A DNA stretch of 64,000 nt, from the NCBI GenBank assembly GCA_012932295.1, contig JAAONU010000013.1, forward strand, positions 38,764,627-38,828,626, read 5' to 3'. The position numbers were made by a program, and so were the translations under genes. The stretch is from Cyclina sinensis (lineage: Eukaryota; Mollusca; Bivalvia; Venerida; Veneridae). Of the stretch, positions 50,601 through 62,852 are shown in pieces. The notes below the pieces were generated by a model. It saw nothing but the letters and a program-made list of their open reading frames with translations. It had not been told where the DNA came from and made no database searches. The first letter of the stretch is position 1, and the number at the start of each line of letters is the position of its first letter.

Positions 50601-53600
50601 TGACAGCAAATCACATAGACACTCTCATCACAGGAGTGATAGTAAATCAGATCAACATAGAAAATCTTCTTCTGATCAGTCACACAAATTAAACACAAGT
50701 AGTTCTCAGAAAATAAGTTCAGATCATTCTCAGAAATCAGAATCTAAATCGAAGTCCAACCATACTCATAGAAGTATTCAAAAACAGAGTTCTGATGATC
50801 ACCAGAAAAAGGAGGTAAAGGCTGAGTTCAAAGTCTTGCAGAAATCTGAATCATCTGTAAGAGGGGAATCTACTAATAGCTCTGATAAATCAAGAAGTCA
50901 TCATAGAAAGAAGCGTATAGTCAACTGTGGTGTTCAGGTGAATCTCAGAAAAAAGACTGACTCAAAGTGCATCCAGGTTCCAGAGGACAGAGAAGTTGAA
51001 TCAGTGAATAAGACAAGCAGACTCTCAAAAACTATCTGAAAAGAAATTGCAGAGGATTGCTTATGTGCAACAGAGTATGACCAATGTCCAGAAATCTGGC
51101 AAGAGTGCTAAACCTACTCCAAGGACTGGTCTGGACAATTTTGATACCACTAAAAAACAGAATCTGACCAGATTTCCATGGAGTTCTCAGCAGAATCTCA
51201 GGACAGTAAGTTTTGGAAAACTGATGGAGCCAGTATTGATCATTACAAGTACAAACAATTAATGCATGTTGAGCAGTATAGTAATGGCGGTGGACTGGTT
51301 CTTCATTCATATCAAAATGAAGTTGATAGGTTGAGTGATGAAGAAAAGGTTGAATTTGCTAAGGAGTTCATGGATTTTGTGTATGGAGAACCAAATGAAG
51401 GTGTAGCCAACTGTGTAATGGGTATTGTGCATGGAGCTCTCAGGAATATGCCCGATTTGCTGGAACACTTGGCAGATGTTTACCCAAACCTAACTGTAAA
51501 AGCTGGTGTGCTTGGCAAGAGCGACATAGAAACAATGACAATGGAAAAGTATAGGGAACAGGTACACAAAAGTTTTTCAGCTGGGACATTTCGTTGTGGG
51601 CCTTTGTTACAGGTTAGTGTGGTAGGGACTGCACAAGAAGAAGTTGGTGACTATTTTCCAGAAATATTAGATATGTTTGAGGCAGATCCGTTCCTGAATT
51701 TGGTTATGCCTTGGGGTGAATTGTCTTCAGTGAGGATGGCATCACGAAACATGAGCAATGATGGGCCAATATTGTGGACAAGGCCAGGAGAGCAACTTAT
51801 TCCAACAGCTGATATGCCCAAGTCACCATTCAAAAGGAAAAGGTTTGTGTATATGATAACTGTTAATAAAAGATAAAGAAGATGTGGTTTTAGAAGTATC
51901 CTTTTACTGAATGATTTAAACAAAATATGCATGGTTTGACAGCTGTATATGTGAAGTTTATCTGATACACTTAAAAAAATGATATAGGATTTTGTTCATA
52001 CTGCAGTTTTCGGTAGAGTGAGTTAAGTTTGCAGCTTGAATGCAGCAAGAGATAATGGTATAGCTATGTAATGTGGCTGATGGTAACTTTTACCATTTTT
52101 CTTAATACTTCTCTTTCAGGGGCATGAATGAGTTAAAAAACCTTCAGTATTTGCCAAGATCTTCTGAACCAAGAGAGACAATGGTAGAAGATCGGACACG
52201 CTCCCATGCTGACCACGTTGGTCATGGCTTTGACAGGCAAACCACTGCTGCTGTGGGCATGCTGAAAGCTGTCAACTGTGGAAAGAAGTAAGTTGGTTTG
52301 GTTTAAAGATTTCTTACTGAGAAAAGAAAATGTAGAGTAGGGCAAACAGTGTGAGGATTTGGCTGGAAGATGTTTTAACTTTATAGGGAGAAAAGTATGT
52401 TTCTATATGCATAAAAGAGCAGTGCTGAGTTGGTCATACATAGTGCACCAGAATGATACATGCTATTTCTCCTCTGCCTTACATTTTGCTTTAAGTGAAT
52501 GTTTGCATGTTGTTTGGAAGATCATTTCGTCTTGTTTTTTAAGAATTTTTTTAGAGTGAAGACAGAGCTACTCTCCTGGAGCAAGCTTGGAAGATCTTAG
52601 TTTTCAGATAGTTTTCATGTAATGGTGTACTTATAAATGACAGCCTGCATTAGTGTTAAAATATTAAAGCAGAAGCTTTGTTAATGACATTTAACAATTC
52701 ATTTCTAGGCCCTCAGAAGATAGAATAGTGAAAGATGTGATTTGTTTCCACCCATGGTGACTTTATGCAGCTAGTTGACAAGCTACAGCTAGACCTTCAT
52801 GAACCTCCAACCTCACAGGTACCATACTAGTGTCTGTCTTCGTAGGTGAAGTCCTTGAAGTTAGCACAAAATTAAAGGCATCATCTCAGACACTTACACA
52901 AGTTTAATATTGATCGTAGGTTGATGCAGTCAATGAAATAAGCATTTCTTCTCTAGAAATTCATTATATTTAAAGAAGCATGTGTTTGCAGTCAATTGGT
53001 TTCACAAGTTACTTTATACAAATAAAGCACTTTGCTTTGAAGGATGGTATCATAGGAATGTTATATACCAGTAAAATGTCATAAAGGCTCTGACAGCTTG
53101 TAGTAAAATTTCCAAGTGAACTTCAGGTAAAGTTGACAAAAACAGCTCTTATAATAATGCAGTTCTATTTACTGTTACAGTGTGTTACCTGGATAGAGGA
53201 TGCCAAGTTGAACTACCTTCACAGAGAGGGCATCAGGTATGCTCGTATACAGCTGCGGGACAATGACATCTATTTCATTCCACGAAACGTAATCCATCAA
53301 TTTAAAACAGTCTCAGCTGTAACAAGTGTGGCATGGCATGTCAGGTTGAGGCAGTACTATCCAGAGATGGAGAATGATACTGAACTGCTTGAAGAACACA
53401 GGAGACTGGAGAAAGTGATGGCAGAAAGTAGGGTGACAGAGAGAGAGGACAGAATCAGAAAAGAAAGGGAGAAGAGGGAAGCTGCCCAACTTGCAAAGGA
53501 AAAACGGATGGAACGAATGAAGGTGAAAATCGATGATGAGTCACCACTGAAGAGACAGAAAGTGGAGAAAACCCCATCAAAACATGAAGGGAAAGTTAAA

Positions 53601-54347
53601 CAGACTGAGGTCAAAACTGAGGAGTCTCAAACAGTCGGTGAAATTACGGACAGCAAGAGTGGTATTCATGTGAAACCTGAACAGGTAACTGGTATGTGTA
53701 TTCCAGATGGCATGGGCAGTGAAGCTGTAATGAAAGGGGAAGTAACTCCAGAGAAACAGATTGTTACCACTCTTGAGATTGAATCATTGGAGAAAGAACA
53801 GAAAATGGAAGAACATGTCAAGATTGCTGAGTTCATGAGAGTACAGAGGCAGCATGAAATAAAAGAATTGATAAAACAAAAGGATTCAGGGAACCTAGAA
53901 GGCAGGCAAAGGGAACCATCCATTCAGGAAGTTAATGAAAAGGAACCATCTGTCAAGGAAATTAGTTCAGAAGATAGCGAATCAAAACCAGGTATCAGTG
54001 AAGCACCTGCTTCAACAGAAGTCACCATATCATCCGAGCCATCCATTAACATGCATCCTCCTGGAATAGAGGCAGCTATAACACAGGAATCTCAAATCAG
54101 TGAAGCTGAGGTTCCTGTCTCAGCAGATACAGCAAAGCAGATGTTAGAAAATGAGACACAGAGCAAAAATGACTTGCAGTCAGATCCTGCTACCAAGGGA
54201 GATAAGCAGAATACTGAGGTTGCTACAGCTACACGTAGTGTTGAGGCAGTTGATAACAAGGGAGATCATGAAGTCATAAATTCTCAATCTGAAGAGAGTG
54301 CAGAGACAAGGGAGGTAATTGGAGTGGAAAAAATGGACACAACTTAG
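47647..54347 (+). CDS. RSBN1L: RSBN1/RSBN1L (KDM9) homologue, with a frame break in the assembled sequence
   Basis: Proposed coding exons: 47647-48205, 49829-51003, 51202-51842, 52120-52287, 52709-52818 and 53181-54347, about 1,270 residues; the human proteins are about 800-850. The family is nuclear and related to C. elegans DPY-21, a JmjC-type H4K20me2 demethylase. The conserved core is unmistakable: [113 protein letters not shown] and [20 protein letters not shown]. Exon 2 is a low-complexity His/Lys/Ser region. The last exon adds about 300 acidic and Lys-rich residues. Exon 5 has an extra C at 52751-52753, giving TGA at 52758. Removing one base restores the family reading and the phase of exon 6. 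The exon 2/3 boundary is ambiguous. An assembly error is likelier than a pseudogene, since everything else is intact. Confidence 0.9.
48431..48790 (+). repeat. dispersed repeat, about two units, in RSBN1 intron 1
   Basis: GGGCCATAACTTCT, TGCATGGAAGGATTTT, CACATTTGTTCAC, TTGATGA, AGCTCAAAGGTCAAAGTCAC and TTGATGATAGACCTTG recur in order, with a period of about 170 bp and a third partial start near 48750. This is bivalve-type GGTCAAGGTCAC interspersed sequence. Confidence 0.7.
48791..49828 (+). other. remainder of RSBN1 intron 1
   Basis: Non-coding AT-rich sequence up to the AATTTCAG acceptor ending at 49828. No alternative exon is supported. Confidence 0.5.
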
Positions 54348-55987
54348 GTTTTCTAAAACAGTGCATTATGTCTTCATTTTTTGTAACAGGACTTTTTTCA
54401 CGCCTTATTGTAAGTATTGTAAGAGATATAATTTTCTTGTCTGTTGCATAGAACCTTAAACAAGAATGAGAAAGGTTTATTGGAAAAGTACTTTTGAGCT
54501 TCAGATATTGATTTGGTATTTTTAATAGGAGGTATCAGAAATGAAGGAAGCTCTAAGCATGTTGTTCATGTTTAATAACATCATATTGAGACAACTGCAA
54601 TGCAGCTTGATAAATTCAGTCATTTGTTTTCATCATTCTTGTTATTTATAGCATTTTCATATTTCATCCTTTATCCTGTTTTAGAACATATGGTATGTAC
54701 CAAAAAAGCCATTTTAAGCTATGTATTAACTTTCATTTTTTTAATCATTTTCAAAAAAAGCTTTGTGCAGCTTCATGAAATTTTCATGAGAGAAAAGAAT
54801 TGCAAATCCTTTCTACATTTAGGGCCTTTTTTTTCATGACAAGGGATTTTTTTTTAAAGTTACTTGGTTACAGGTACACCTAGTTAAATATGCATGCTTT
54901 TGAAAGGAGACTTGATCATTCGAGATGGAAATGATTTATTTGTTCTTGGACAGAGTATGGAAACTTTTCACAAGTCTGCACAATTTTGAATGAGTTAGCT
55001 TGGTCAATTCAGATAATGTTTATGTTTGTTTTTTTGTGCTTTATGCAGAAAAGAAGTTTAAGTAGAAGTTATTAATCTTATAAATGTGACTTTGAGATGA
55101 GTGCATATATTTCTTGATATTTCAGTTTGAAAGTTAATTTAACTGAACTGTGTATCCCTGTTTTGTCGTAATTTCTACTTATGAATGAATTATTAATTAT
55201 TGAGTATCTGGTTTGAATGAAAAACGTGTTTTAAGAAGTATTGATACTGGATAAATGGCTGGAAAATTGTAACTGCAAGAAAAGGACTAATTTGAATCAC
55301 TGAGTTAATGAAATATTTTAGTTCTTAGAAACATAAGTGTTTTTTTTTATTAGGATTAATTGAATTTACATAAATGTATCTATAAACACTGTCATCTTTT
55401 ATTTAGGTTTGACAGATAGGTTATGGTTAGGTAATAGGATGCTGAAGCATGCCCCAAAACCATATACAAATTTACCTACACATCATTATAGGTCAAGATT
55501 TGCAGTTTACCATGGTCTATAGAAATCACAGTGCATGTTATGGTCTCCCCTGTTACACATGACTGACCTTTTTAGACTAATAGCCTGTCATGGCTCTGGT
55601 GTAAAAGGATTGCCTTCTTAGTATGTGTTAAGTTTGAGTGCATTTGTGAATATTTTCAGAATGGTTTTGAAAAATGAAGATATGTCTTCTGTTCATTGTC
55701 AAAGGGTCATTCTTATTGGCTTGGACATATGAATGTTAATTATTAAGTTAATGAATGGTTTTGCAGAAGTTTACTTTTAGTGTACTAAAATACAGTGTCA
55801 AGAAAGATGCCTAAGTCAGAATGTTATCAGTAATTCTTGTTCTGGTTTATTCTTAGTTTATGCTTTTGTAAAACCAGAAGTCACTTGCATGATGTAGTAA
55901 GTACAATTTCAGCCTATTATTTTCTAACCAGAAATATCACAGTAACATTTTAGCAGTCAGTAACCCTAGGATTTGTAAGTTTTTTTA
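54348..55987 (+). other. probable RSBN1 3' UTR
   Basis: AT-rich non-coding sequence after the stop at 54345-54347. A strong candidate end is AATAAA at 57698-57703, which would make a 3' UTR of about 3.3 kb containing the repeat element at 55988-56994. Shorter forms are possible. Confidence 0.4.
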
Positions 55988-56994
55988 GCTGACCCAAGCC
56001 AGGAGCTTGGGGTGAGGTGCTGTGATTACATTCTGTTCAGTGTCCACTTTCTTTAAACAATGTCTCCTTTGAAACTGAGAAGAAATGTTGCTTGCAAGTT
56101 GTTCAGACAATGCCATTTTATGCAAAACTTTAGATGCTGCTGCCATTTGAATGAAAAAGTTCTAAAATCTTGTCTAAAAGCACTTGGCGCAGAGTTCTGA
56201 AATTTGGTATGTAGCACTGTCTGGTGGACCTCTACCAAAAATGTTCAAGTTATGTCTAGAGGGTCACTTTCAGTCCAGCAACAGTGGTCACCCACAGAAC
56301 TTTTAAAATCTGCTCTGAATTTGAAGGGCCTGGAGTCTAGATATTTGGTGTTAAGCATTGTTTAGCAGATCTCTACTAGATGGCTTAAATTATGTTCCTT
56401 GGGTTACTACTGACCCTATCCAATGGGCACTCATTTTTGCACCAACTGACACAGGAAAATACCTTAAAGCACAAGGCCATGTATTTAGATATATAGTATA
56501 CAGCATTATATTGTTGTCCTCAACTAAAGCCTTAGGGTCAAAACTGGCCCATCCCTCGGGAGTTACTTACATATGAAATCTAGAAATCTTTTCAGAACTC
56601 GCAGCTTAGATATGTGATGTTTAGCATTGTCTAGTGGTTATGTACCATGTACCATGTTCAAAGGGTCAGAATTGACTTGGCCCAAGGGGTCAATGATTTT
56701 ATACAGACTTAAATGATAAGGACGAACCTTCTTATTTAACTTTTGACTTGATCTTCATATTACCTTGACTTGCTGACCTACTTCCTTGTTTTTGCAGCTA
56801 CAGTATTGAAATTTGAACTATATTTATCATTTTACATGAAGATTTCAACTTTGGCCTTGGCCACCTTGACCTTCTGACCTTTCTGTCTATGTAATTTGGA
56901 ACATACGTACAGTTTTGCCTGTGGATTTCAACTTCAAAACCTTGACTTCAGGTGAGCAATACAGGATCATCATGGTCTTCTTGTTTGGGTCAGC
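55988..56994 (+). mobile_element. non-autonomous repeat element with GCTGACCCAA inverted ends
   Basis: GCTGACCCAA at 55988-55997 is exactly inverted as TTGGGTCAGC at 56985-56994. Near the right end lies CAGGTGAGCAATACAGGATC, then ATCATGGTCTTCTTGTTT. Internally, degenerate units of about 170-180 bp recur: AATTTGGTATGTAGCACTGTCTGGTGGACCTCTAC-like segments, GTTCAAATTATG and GGGTCACT. The last third has TTGACCTT-rich sequence. No protein is encoded. Ends of this kind are shared with 59036-59760. Confidence 0.7.
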
Positions 56995-57894
56995 CTTGGT
57001 TTTGGGGTTTACAAATGCAAGAATATGATGTTCAAAGATCTATATGAATAACTTTATGATAATTTCCAAAGTTAATGACTTGTTTTGTTTGTACAGTATG
57101 CATTACTTGTTGATACTGAAGAAGTCCATTGTTTAAGTAAGTAGTGTCGTATTTAATGGTGTAAGGAAAGGACTTGAACAGTTTCATGAGAAAATGGGCA
57201 TTCATACACTTAATACATTGCCAGGTAGTTGTTTTTTTAATTTAAAAATCAACATTTTTTTAGGGCATCTGTGAAATTATTCATCCATAGTGCTTCATAA
57301 AATCATAGTACCAATTATCCACAGGGAAGACAGGTTATTGTATATAGCAGTTCCCTTTGTAAAAAGTGCTTGATTCTTCATTTAAGTACAGATTAAAGTG
57401 CTTGTATTTTATCTGTCCCAAAGCTGCTGTAATAAATATATTTTCTCCTTAATAAAGGAATCAGTTCTCGTGATTAAAACTTTTTTACCTTCAATTGGAT
57501 TAAAATCTCAAAGACTGTCACGCCTATTTTCATTGTCTTGTTTCTTTAAGAAACATTTTGCAACCAAAGAGAACCAGCCTTGTCTTAAAAATAAAAAAAA
57601 ATGTAATTTTCAAACTCTTGTGTATCTGTTACTGAAATTTTGTTTTCATCTTGTTGCCATGGTAATTGTGAGAGTAGTTGTTGATTGTTTGATGTTGAAT
57701 AAAGCTGAATGACAGAATAATAGTTCAATTTTTATGTTTTTAATTTGATTACAATATAAAAATGTTTCCATCATCAACAGTTTTCCTCCAAAATGTTATA
57801 AGATAAAATTTGACAAATCTTTACAATAAAGGTCCATAGGTTTTAAAATTGTTTAAACTGTTCTTGTTGGTTACAAGAGCCGAAAATAGATTTA
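56995..57894 (+). other. flank with a late poly(A) signal
   Basis: No coding exon. AATAAA at 57698-57703 (in GTTGAATAAAGCTGAATG) is a good polyadenylation signal on the plus strand and may end the RSBN1 message. Confidence 0.4.
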
Positions 57895-58480
57895 ATAATA
57901 AAAAAAATCTTGTCTGTAACCATTAGGACCTGACAACTGAAATTTGATGTGTAGCTTTTTCATACAGTCCTCAACAGAGATTGTTAAAATTATGTCGCTG
58001 AAGTCATTACTGGCATCAAACACAGGGTCGCTTGTCTTGCATAGGAATACATAGGAATCTTGTCTTACACCACAAGGCCAAGAATGTTCAAAGTTTGCAG
58101 CTGGTGTCTATTTGTTCCACCTTGGAGAGGTATTGGTCAGAGATGTTTTAAATAAACACACTCCTTAAGTCATTTTGTCTGAAACCATAAGACTGAGATT
58201 TATAGCACTGTCTTGTGGACCTCTACAAGGATTGTTCAATAATGCCTTTGGGGTCATTTCTGGCACTACCTAGAGAATCATCTACCAGGAGATAATACAG
58301 GAAAATCATTTAGACTGTCTAAAACAAGGCCTTTTGTATTGACCTTTAGCAAGATAGTTTAATCTTTACTCTTTAGGTCATTGCCTCCATCCTGCAGAGG
58401 TCAGATGTTTAATAGACCAACTTTTTATGCCCTCACCACTTGTGGGGTGGGGGGCATATATATTTGACCTTGATGGTCCG
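57895..58480 (+). repeat. dispersed repeat pieces
   Basis: Units with CTTGTCTGTAACCATTAGG, TTGATGTGTAGC, GTCCTCAACAGA and GTTxAAATTATG match the unit type of 55988-56994 and 59036-59760. At 58426-58480 a separate end fragment (TTTTATGCCCTCACCAC, GTGGGGTGGGGGGCATATAT, GGTCCGTCCGCTG) matches the left end of the 29805 family. Confidence 0.6.
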
Positions 58481-58580
58481 TCCGCTGTACAACTGTCACC
58501 CTGGTTTGTGTCGCGTGTAACTAAACGTATAACTACAAAACCATGAAACTTCCTAAGAATAGTTGTCAGTATATAAATAT

Positions 58581-58666
58581 ACATGTCTGACAGGGTGACA
58601 GTAAAAAGCCTCGGTTGACATTATTTCCTCAAGTTGACAATTTTACTGTCACCCTGTCAGACATGT
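58581..58666. repeat. perfect 26-bp inverted repeat
   Basis: ACATGTCTGACAGGGTGACA followed by GTAAAA (58581-58606) is matched exactly, inverted, by TTTTACTGTCACCCTGTCAG followed by ACATGT (58641-58666). The 34-bp loop contains a further GGTTGACA / TTGACAA pair. Related GACAGTA motifs follow at 58853-58895. It may be a young foldback element or a transcribed hairpin. Confidence 0.85.
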
Positions 58667-59035
58667 AACATTTATTTTATTATTCCGAAAAACTATTCAA
58701 ACCATGAACAACTTTATTCAACTTTAAACTTTTAAACGTTTGTTGCTTGCCATTGTTGTTGTCTATTTACAACGGAAATGTAAAAATAGATATTGCGCAT
58801 GCGCGAATGGTACAGTATAATTTTCAAACATTCCATACCTTTGGTAGCGGGTGACAGTATTTTTCCGACAGTAAATATTTTCTGACAGTACTTATATGTC
58901 ACGGTGGCCTATAGAAGATTACATTGTAAATGAAATTGAGGTATAATAACATAACTTATGCACCTGGGTATTTTGATGCAAATTTATTGGAAATTGGCAG
59001 ACTTATGCCCCCTGGTTAAGCAAAAAATAGATTTT

Positions 59036-59760
59036 TTAGCTCACCCATGAAGCTTTACCAACGTTGTTAAAAGAATTCCATTCCCTGTAGAACTCTGGTT
59101 CTAAGGCAACAGAAATGAAAAACTGTTATAATCTTTTTGTCTAAAACTGCTAAGCCTAGAGGTCTCGAATTTGGAATGAAGCATTGCCTAGTGGACCTCT
59201 AAAAAGCTTGTTCAAATAATGTCCCTGGGGTCACTGTTGGCCCCGCCTGAGGTGTTACAAGTTTTACATAGCAATATAAAATAAAATCTTTAAAAATCTT
59301 CTTGTCTGAAACCAAAAGGCCTAGAATTTTAAAATTTGACATGACGCATTGTCTAGTGGACTGTTATCAAGCTTTTTCAAATTATTAGATTAGGTTAAAT
59401 GTCATTGAGGCTAAAAATATATTTATCTTCTTTACCTCATAGAGCCTTCATTTATTGACCAATATCTTCTATATTCGGTATATAGGTTCCTTGCATGGAC
59501 CTCTACCCATAGATGGGGTTTGGAGGCACTGGGTTAAGGTCAAGGTCACTATAGCTACACATGTAATAATAGATATTTCTACTTTCTGTCATAGAGCCAT
59601 TATTTATTGATTGATGTTTTAGATATTTGGTTTGTAGGCATGTACATATCTTCAATTAGAAAATGAAATACTGCTTCTTATGTTTGCTCAACAGCAAACC
59701 CAGAGCCAAAGTTCTCAGGTGAGCCATCCAGGGCCATCATGGCCCTCTTGTTAGACTCCT
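59036..59760 (+). mobile_element. non-autonomous repeat element, AGCTCACC left end and palindromic right end
   Basis: It starts TTTTTTAGCTCACCCATGAA and ends TCTCAGGTGAGCCATCCA, then the palindrome GGGCCATCATGGCCC (59731-59745), then TCTTGTT. Internally, TTCTTGTCTGAAACC, AGGCCTAGA, TTGGAATGAAGCATTG and TAGTGGACCTCTA units recur about 175 bp apart. A short hairpin close to the right end is a feature of Helitron-like elements. Assignment to that class is inference. Confidence 0.7.
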
Positions 59761-59859
59761 TAATGTTAAGGAGAATGTTTATATGCACTTGTAATTGTAA
59801 AGGATTTTTGTGACAATACAGCGGAATGTGGGGGCATCCGTGTCCTATGAACACATCTC

Positions 59860-60066
59860 TAGTTAAATGTCTGCAACCATTTAGCCAGACTTACGAACTT
59901 GGCATGTAGCATTGTGTAGTGATTGTTCAAATTATGCCCATGGGGTCATTTTGACCCCAATCAGGGGTCACATGTTAAACATGAGAATAAAATGAAAATT
60001 ACAGAGAAATGTATAAGAAGTAGTTATACTCAAGTGAGGGATTTAGGACCATCATCCTCCTCTTGT
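59860..60066 (+). repeat. partial copy of the same repeat family
   Basis: TCTGCAACCATTTAGCCAGA, TTGGCATGTAGCATTG, GTTCAAATTATGCCC and GGGGTCATTTTGACCCC make one unit. CTCAAGTGAGGGATTTAGGA, then CCATCATCCTCCTCTTGT, make a right end like that at 59720-59752. Confidence 0.6.
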
Positions 60067-61379
60067 CTGGTGACCCTTGTTCCTTTCTGTTGAATTTTAT
60101 CAAGTAATATTTCACTACTCATTTGCTGTCTGCTTCCAGCAGGTAAACACAAAATATTCCACCACGTCTCTCATCAAATTTTTGACAAAACAAAGCTGAG
60201 ATTAATTCTTGAAAAAATGTCATATGAATTTAAGGGCACCCATGAAGCAGCTTGTACTTAGTTGTGACCTTTAGTTTCAACTGGACACTGAGAAGGACAA
60301 GAAAAAACATGATCTCTTGAGTAAAAAGTAAGAATTTTATTTTCTGTTACAAATGAAAGTACAGATGTTCTACACTGTGGTTAGAAATACAAGAGAATAC
60401 ATTTTTGTAATATAACTGTCACTTCTTACAGATTTAACCAGAACAAAATGTAAAAAAAAAATCACATATATTTTAAACTAAAAACAAGTCAGAATGACAA
60501 ATCTACACCCCTCCCCCACTCGATGTGCATCAAATGATTTTTTTCAAGCTGTTTTGACTGGTCAGCCATTCTTAAATTAACTGAAGTGAAGACTGAAGAC
60601 CATAATCCCTTGACCTAAATATCAAAAGGTGTCATTTTCCAATCCCAAAAAATTATTCTATTAAGATACCATGTTCAAACTATTTGAAAATAATGTTACA
60701 AGTGAAAGTAGTTGTGCTCATGAATTCATTACCATGACATGCAAACTGAAGGGTCTTGTAATTGTCATGTTAAACTTTCTAATAAGATCTGAGAATTTTA
60801 TGTCTATTTCTTGAGCTATCTTTGTTACCTTGACCTTACATGCAATGAAAGTCAATGTGACTTTGATCTTTGGTGTACTAGAACAATCACCTGCCAGTCA
60901 ATGCTAAGTATAAAGTATGTAGGCTTATCTGTGTTTTAGTTATTGACAAAAATCGTTTGTATACCATTAAAGTGAACTGTTCACTGTATAATAGGTGGCA
61001 TCATAGTTGCCACATACAAAAACAAAGTTGATAAATATTGATCTTTTTGTACATAAGAAATAATCCAAAATATAAAAAATAAAAGGAATACTAGTTATCT
61101 TTCATTTTTTGCTTAGCAGACATGATGCATTTTAATTTGGATTTTGCAAGATTTTTACAAAAATTTGACAAAAGAAAAATCAAATCAATAAAGCAAAATT
61201 TAATATCTGAAAATATGCTTTGTTACTTTTTTAAAAGTAAAATTTGAAACTGAAATTAAAAGGAAACTAATGACTTTCAAATACAGTAACTATATTTTGG
61301 AAAAACCAACTCCACGGAGCGGTGCCAACGCTCATCTGTTTTACATGTCGACAATGGGGGCACAAGAACCTAGTTAAGG
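60067..61379. other. intergenic or 3' UTR of the minus-strand gene, nothing coding
   Basis: AT-rich with scattered TGACCTT motifs. No exon is supported on either strand. Confidence 0.4.
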
Positions 61380-62160
61380 TTCTTGTGTACTACTCCTGAA
61401 GGAGGTCTATATACCTCTGAAGTTTCATGTCAAAATCTTGATAGTGTTCAAACTGATACCTTTGATCATTCAACTTAATAAGCAATTTTGACAAAAAAAT
61501 GTAAGTTAAAAAGGGACATAACTCCAAAAATATAGGTTTCAGAATAATGCTCCTTGTGCTACAACTGTCTCTTGTCATGATAAGCAAGCAGTCCAAGCTT
61601 CGTATTGATATCCTTGTAGTTTTGAAATCATTCAACTCAAGCAATTTTGACAAAAATTGTAAGTTAACACGAACTGTCAATGTAAGATGACAATGCCCCC
61701 AAAGTGGTGCTTTGACTTTGGGCTGAGGACCAGTCATTCAAGGGTCAAATAAATATAGGTCAGTGAGAAGGTCTTGTCCAAAGGGGTGTTGTGTCCAAGT
61801 ATGAAATAAATCCACTAATAAGGAAGATATGGTCAATGTTAAAGTTTTTGGACAATTGGATCTTCAAGGTGAAGGTCATTCAGGGGTCAAGGTTAAATAA
61901 ATATAGGTCAGTGGGAAATTCTTGTCCAAAGGGATGTTGTGTCCTCTAGTATGAAGTAAATCCACTTGCTAATAAGGAAGTTATGGCCAATGCTAAAGTT
62001 TTCTGACGGAGGGACTGCTTGCGGGGGGGGGGGGGGCATAACTCTAAAAAATATAACTTTCAGTATAATGCCCCTTGTGTTACAAATGCCTCTTGTCATG
62101 ATAAGCAAGCACTACAAGTTTCATACTGATATCTTTTGAATTGTTTGAGTAATGGGCTAC
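61380..62160 (-). repeat. dispersed tandem-unit repeat
   Basis: Two diverged blocks. AAATATAGGTTTCAGAATAA, TGCTCCTTGTGCTACAA and CTTGTCATGATAAGCAAGCA recur at about 61525-61590 and 62047-62115. AATAAATATAGGTCAGTGAG, TTGTCCAAAGGGGTGTTGTG and AAATCCACTAATAAGGAAG recur at about 61749-61830 and 61898-61985. A run of G at about 62023-62036 interrupts the second. No coding capacity. Confidence 0.65.
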
Positions 62161-62852
62161 ATTAGAGTTTTTGCATGACGACGACACAGCGATCATAATA
62201 GCTAGGCTTTTTCTTTGAAACAGTCGAGCTAATAACCACATACAAAAAAATTAACCAAAACAACATGTAATAATATTGCACTATTTCAGTTAGTCAGACT
62301 CTACATTACTGACACCATTCAAATGCTATAAACTACAGAATGTTAAACAAAAACAATCTGAAAGTACTACACAAGTTTCCTAACATTCACGCAAAATTAT
62401 CTCACCTTAAACTAGCTTTCTTGCAACTGAGATTCTGCAAGAAATTTCCAGTACAACAGATTAATGTTTCAGTAAACGAAATATAAAAGAAACTTGGCAA
62501 CAAGTAAAAATATTTGTGTCAATAGGAAACTATTGATGCATACACAAGTATACCAGATAATTGCCCAGTGCATTTGCCATTATTTGTATATACACTTACA
62601 GTGCTAAAATAGTCTATTAGAAAAATTTAAAAAAGGCAAATCTAGTAGAGTATTGTTTTACACTATATTTTTACTGCTTTTGCCAGACTTTGACTAAAAG
62701 TCAAATACTGAAAGAATATCAAAGGAATGTTACTAGTTAAGGAATGACACAGAAAAAAAATCAACAGAAGCAATATAATTTTTTTTTCAAAATAAGATTC
62801 AGTATAATTATAATTGTTATCAATATACTGTATCTGTGTCACTGTTAACAAT
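62161..62852. other. probable 3' UTR of the minus-strand gene
   Basis: AT-rich non-coding sequence below the stop codon at 62853. No repeat or exon noted. Confidence 0.4.

Noticed and set aside
53133..53180. N-terminal extension of RSBN1 exon 6 as a separate gene start
   Set aside because: An acceptor (ACTGTTACAG) ends at 53180 and family homology starts right after it.
57398..57712. 104-codon plus-strand frame as a gene
   Set aside because: Composition is not protein-like, it has no splice or start support, and it ends over a poly(A) signal.
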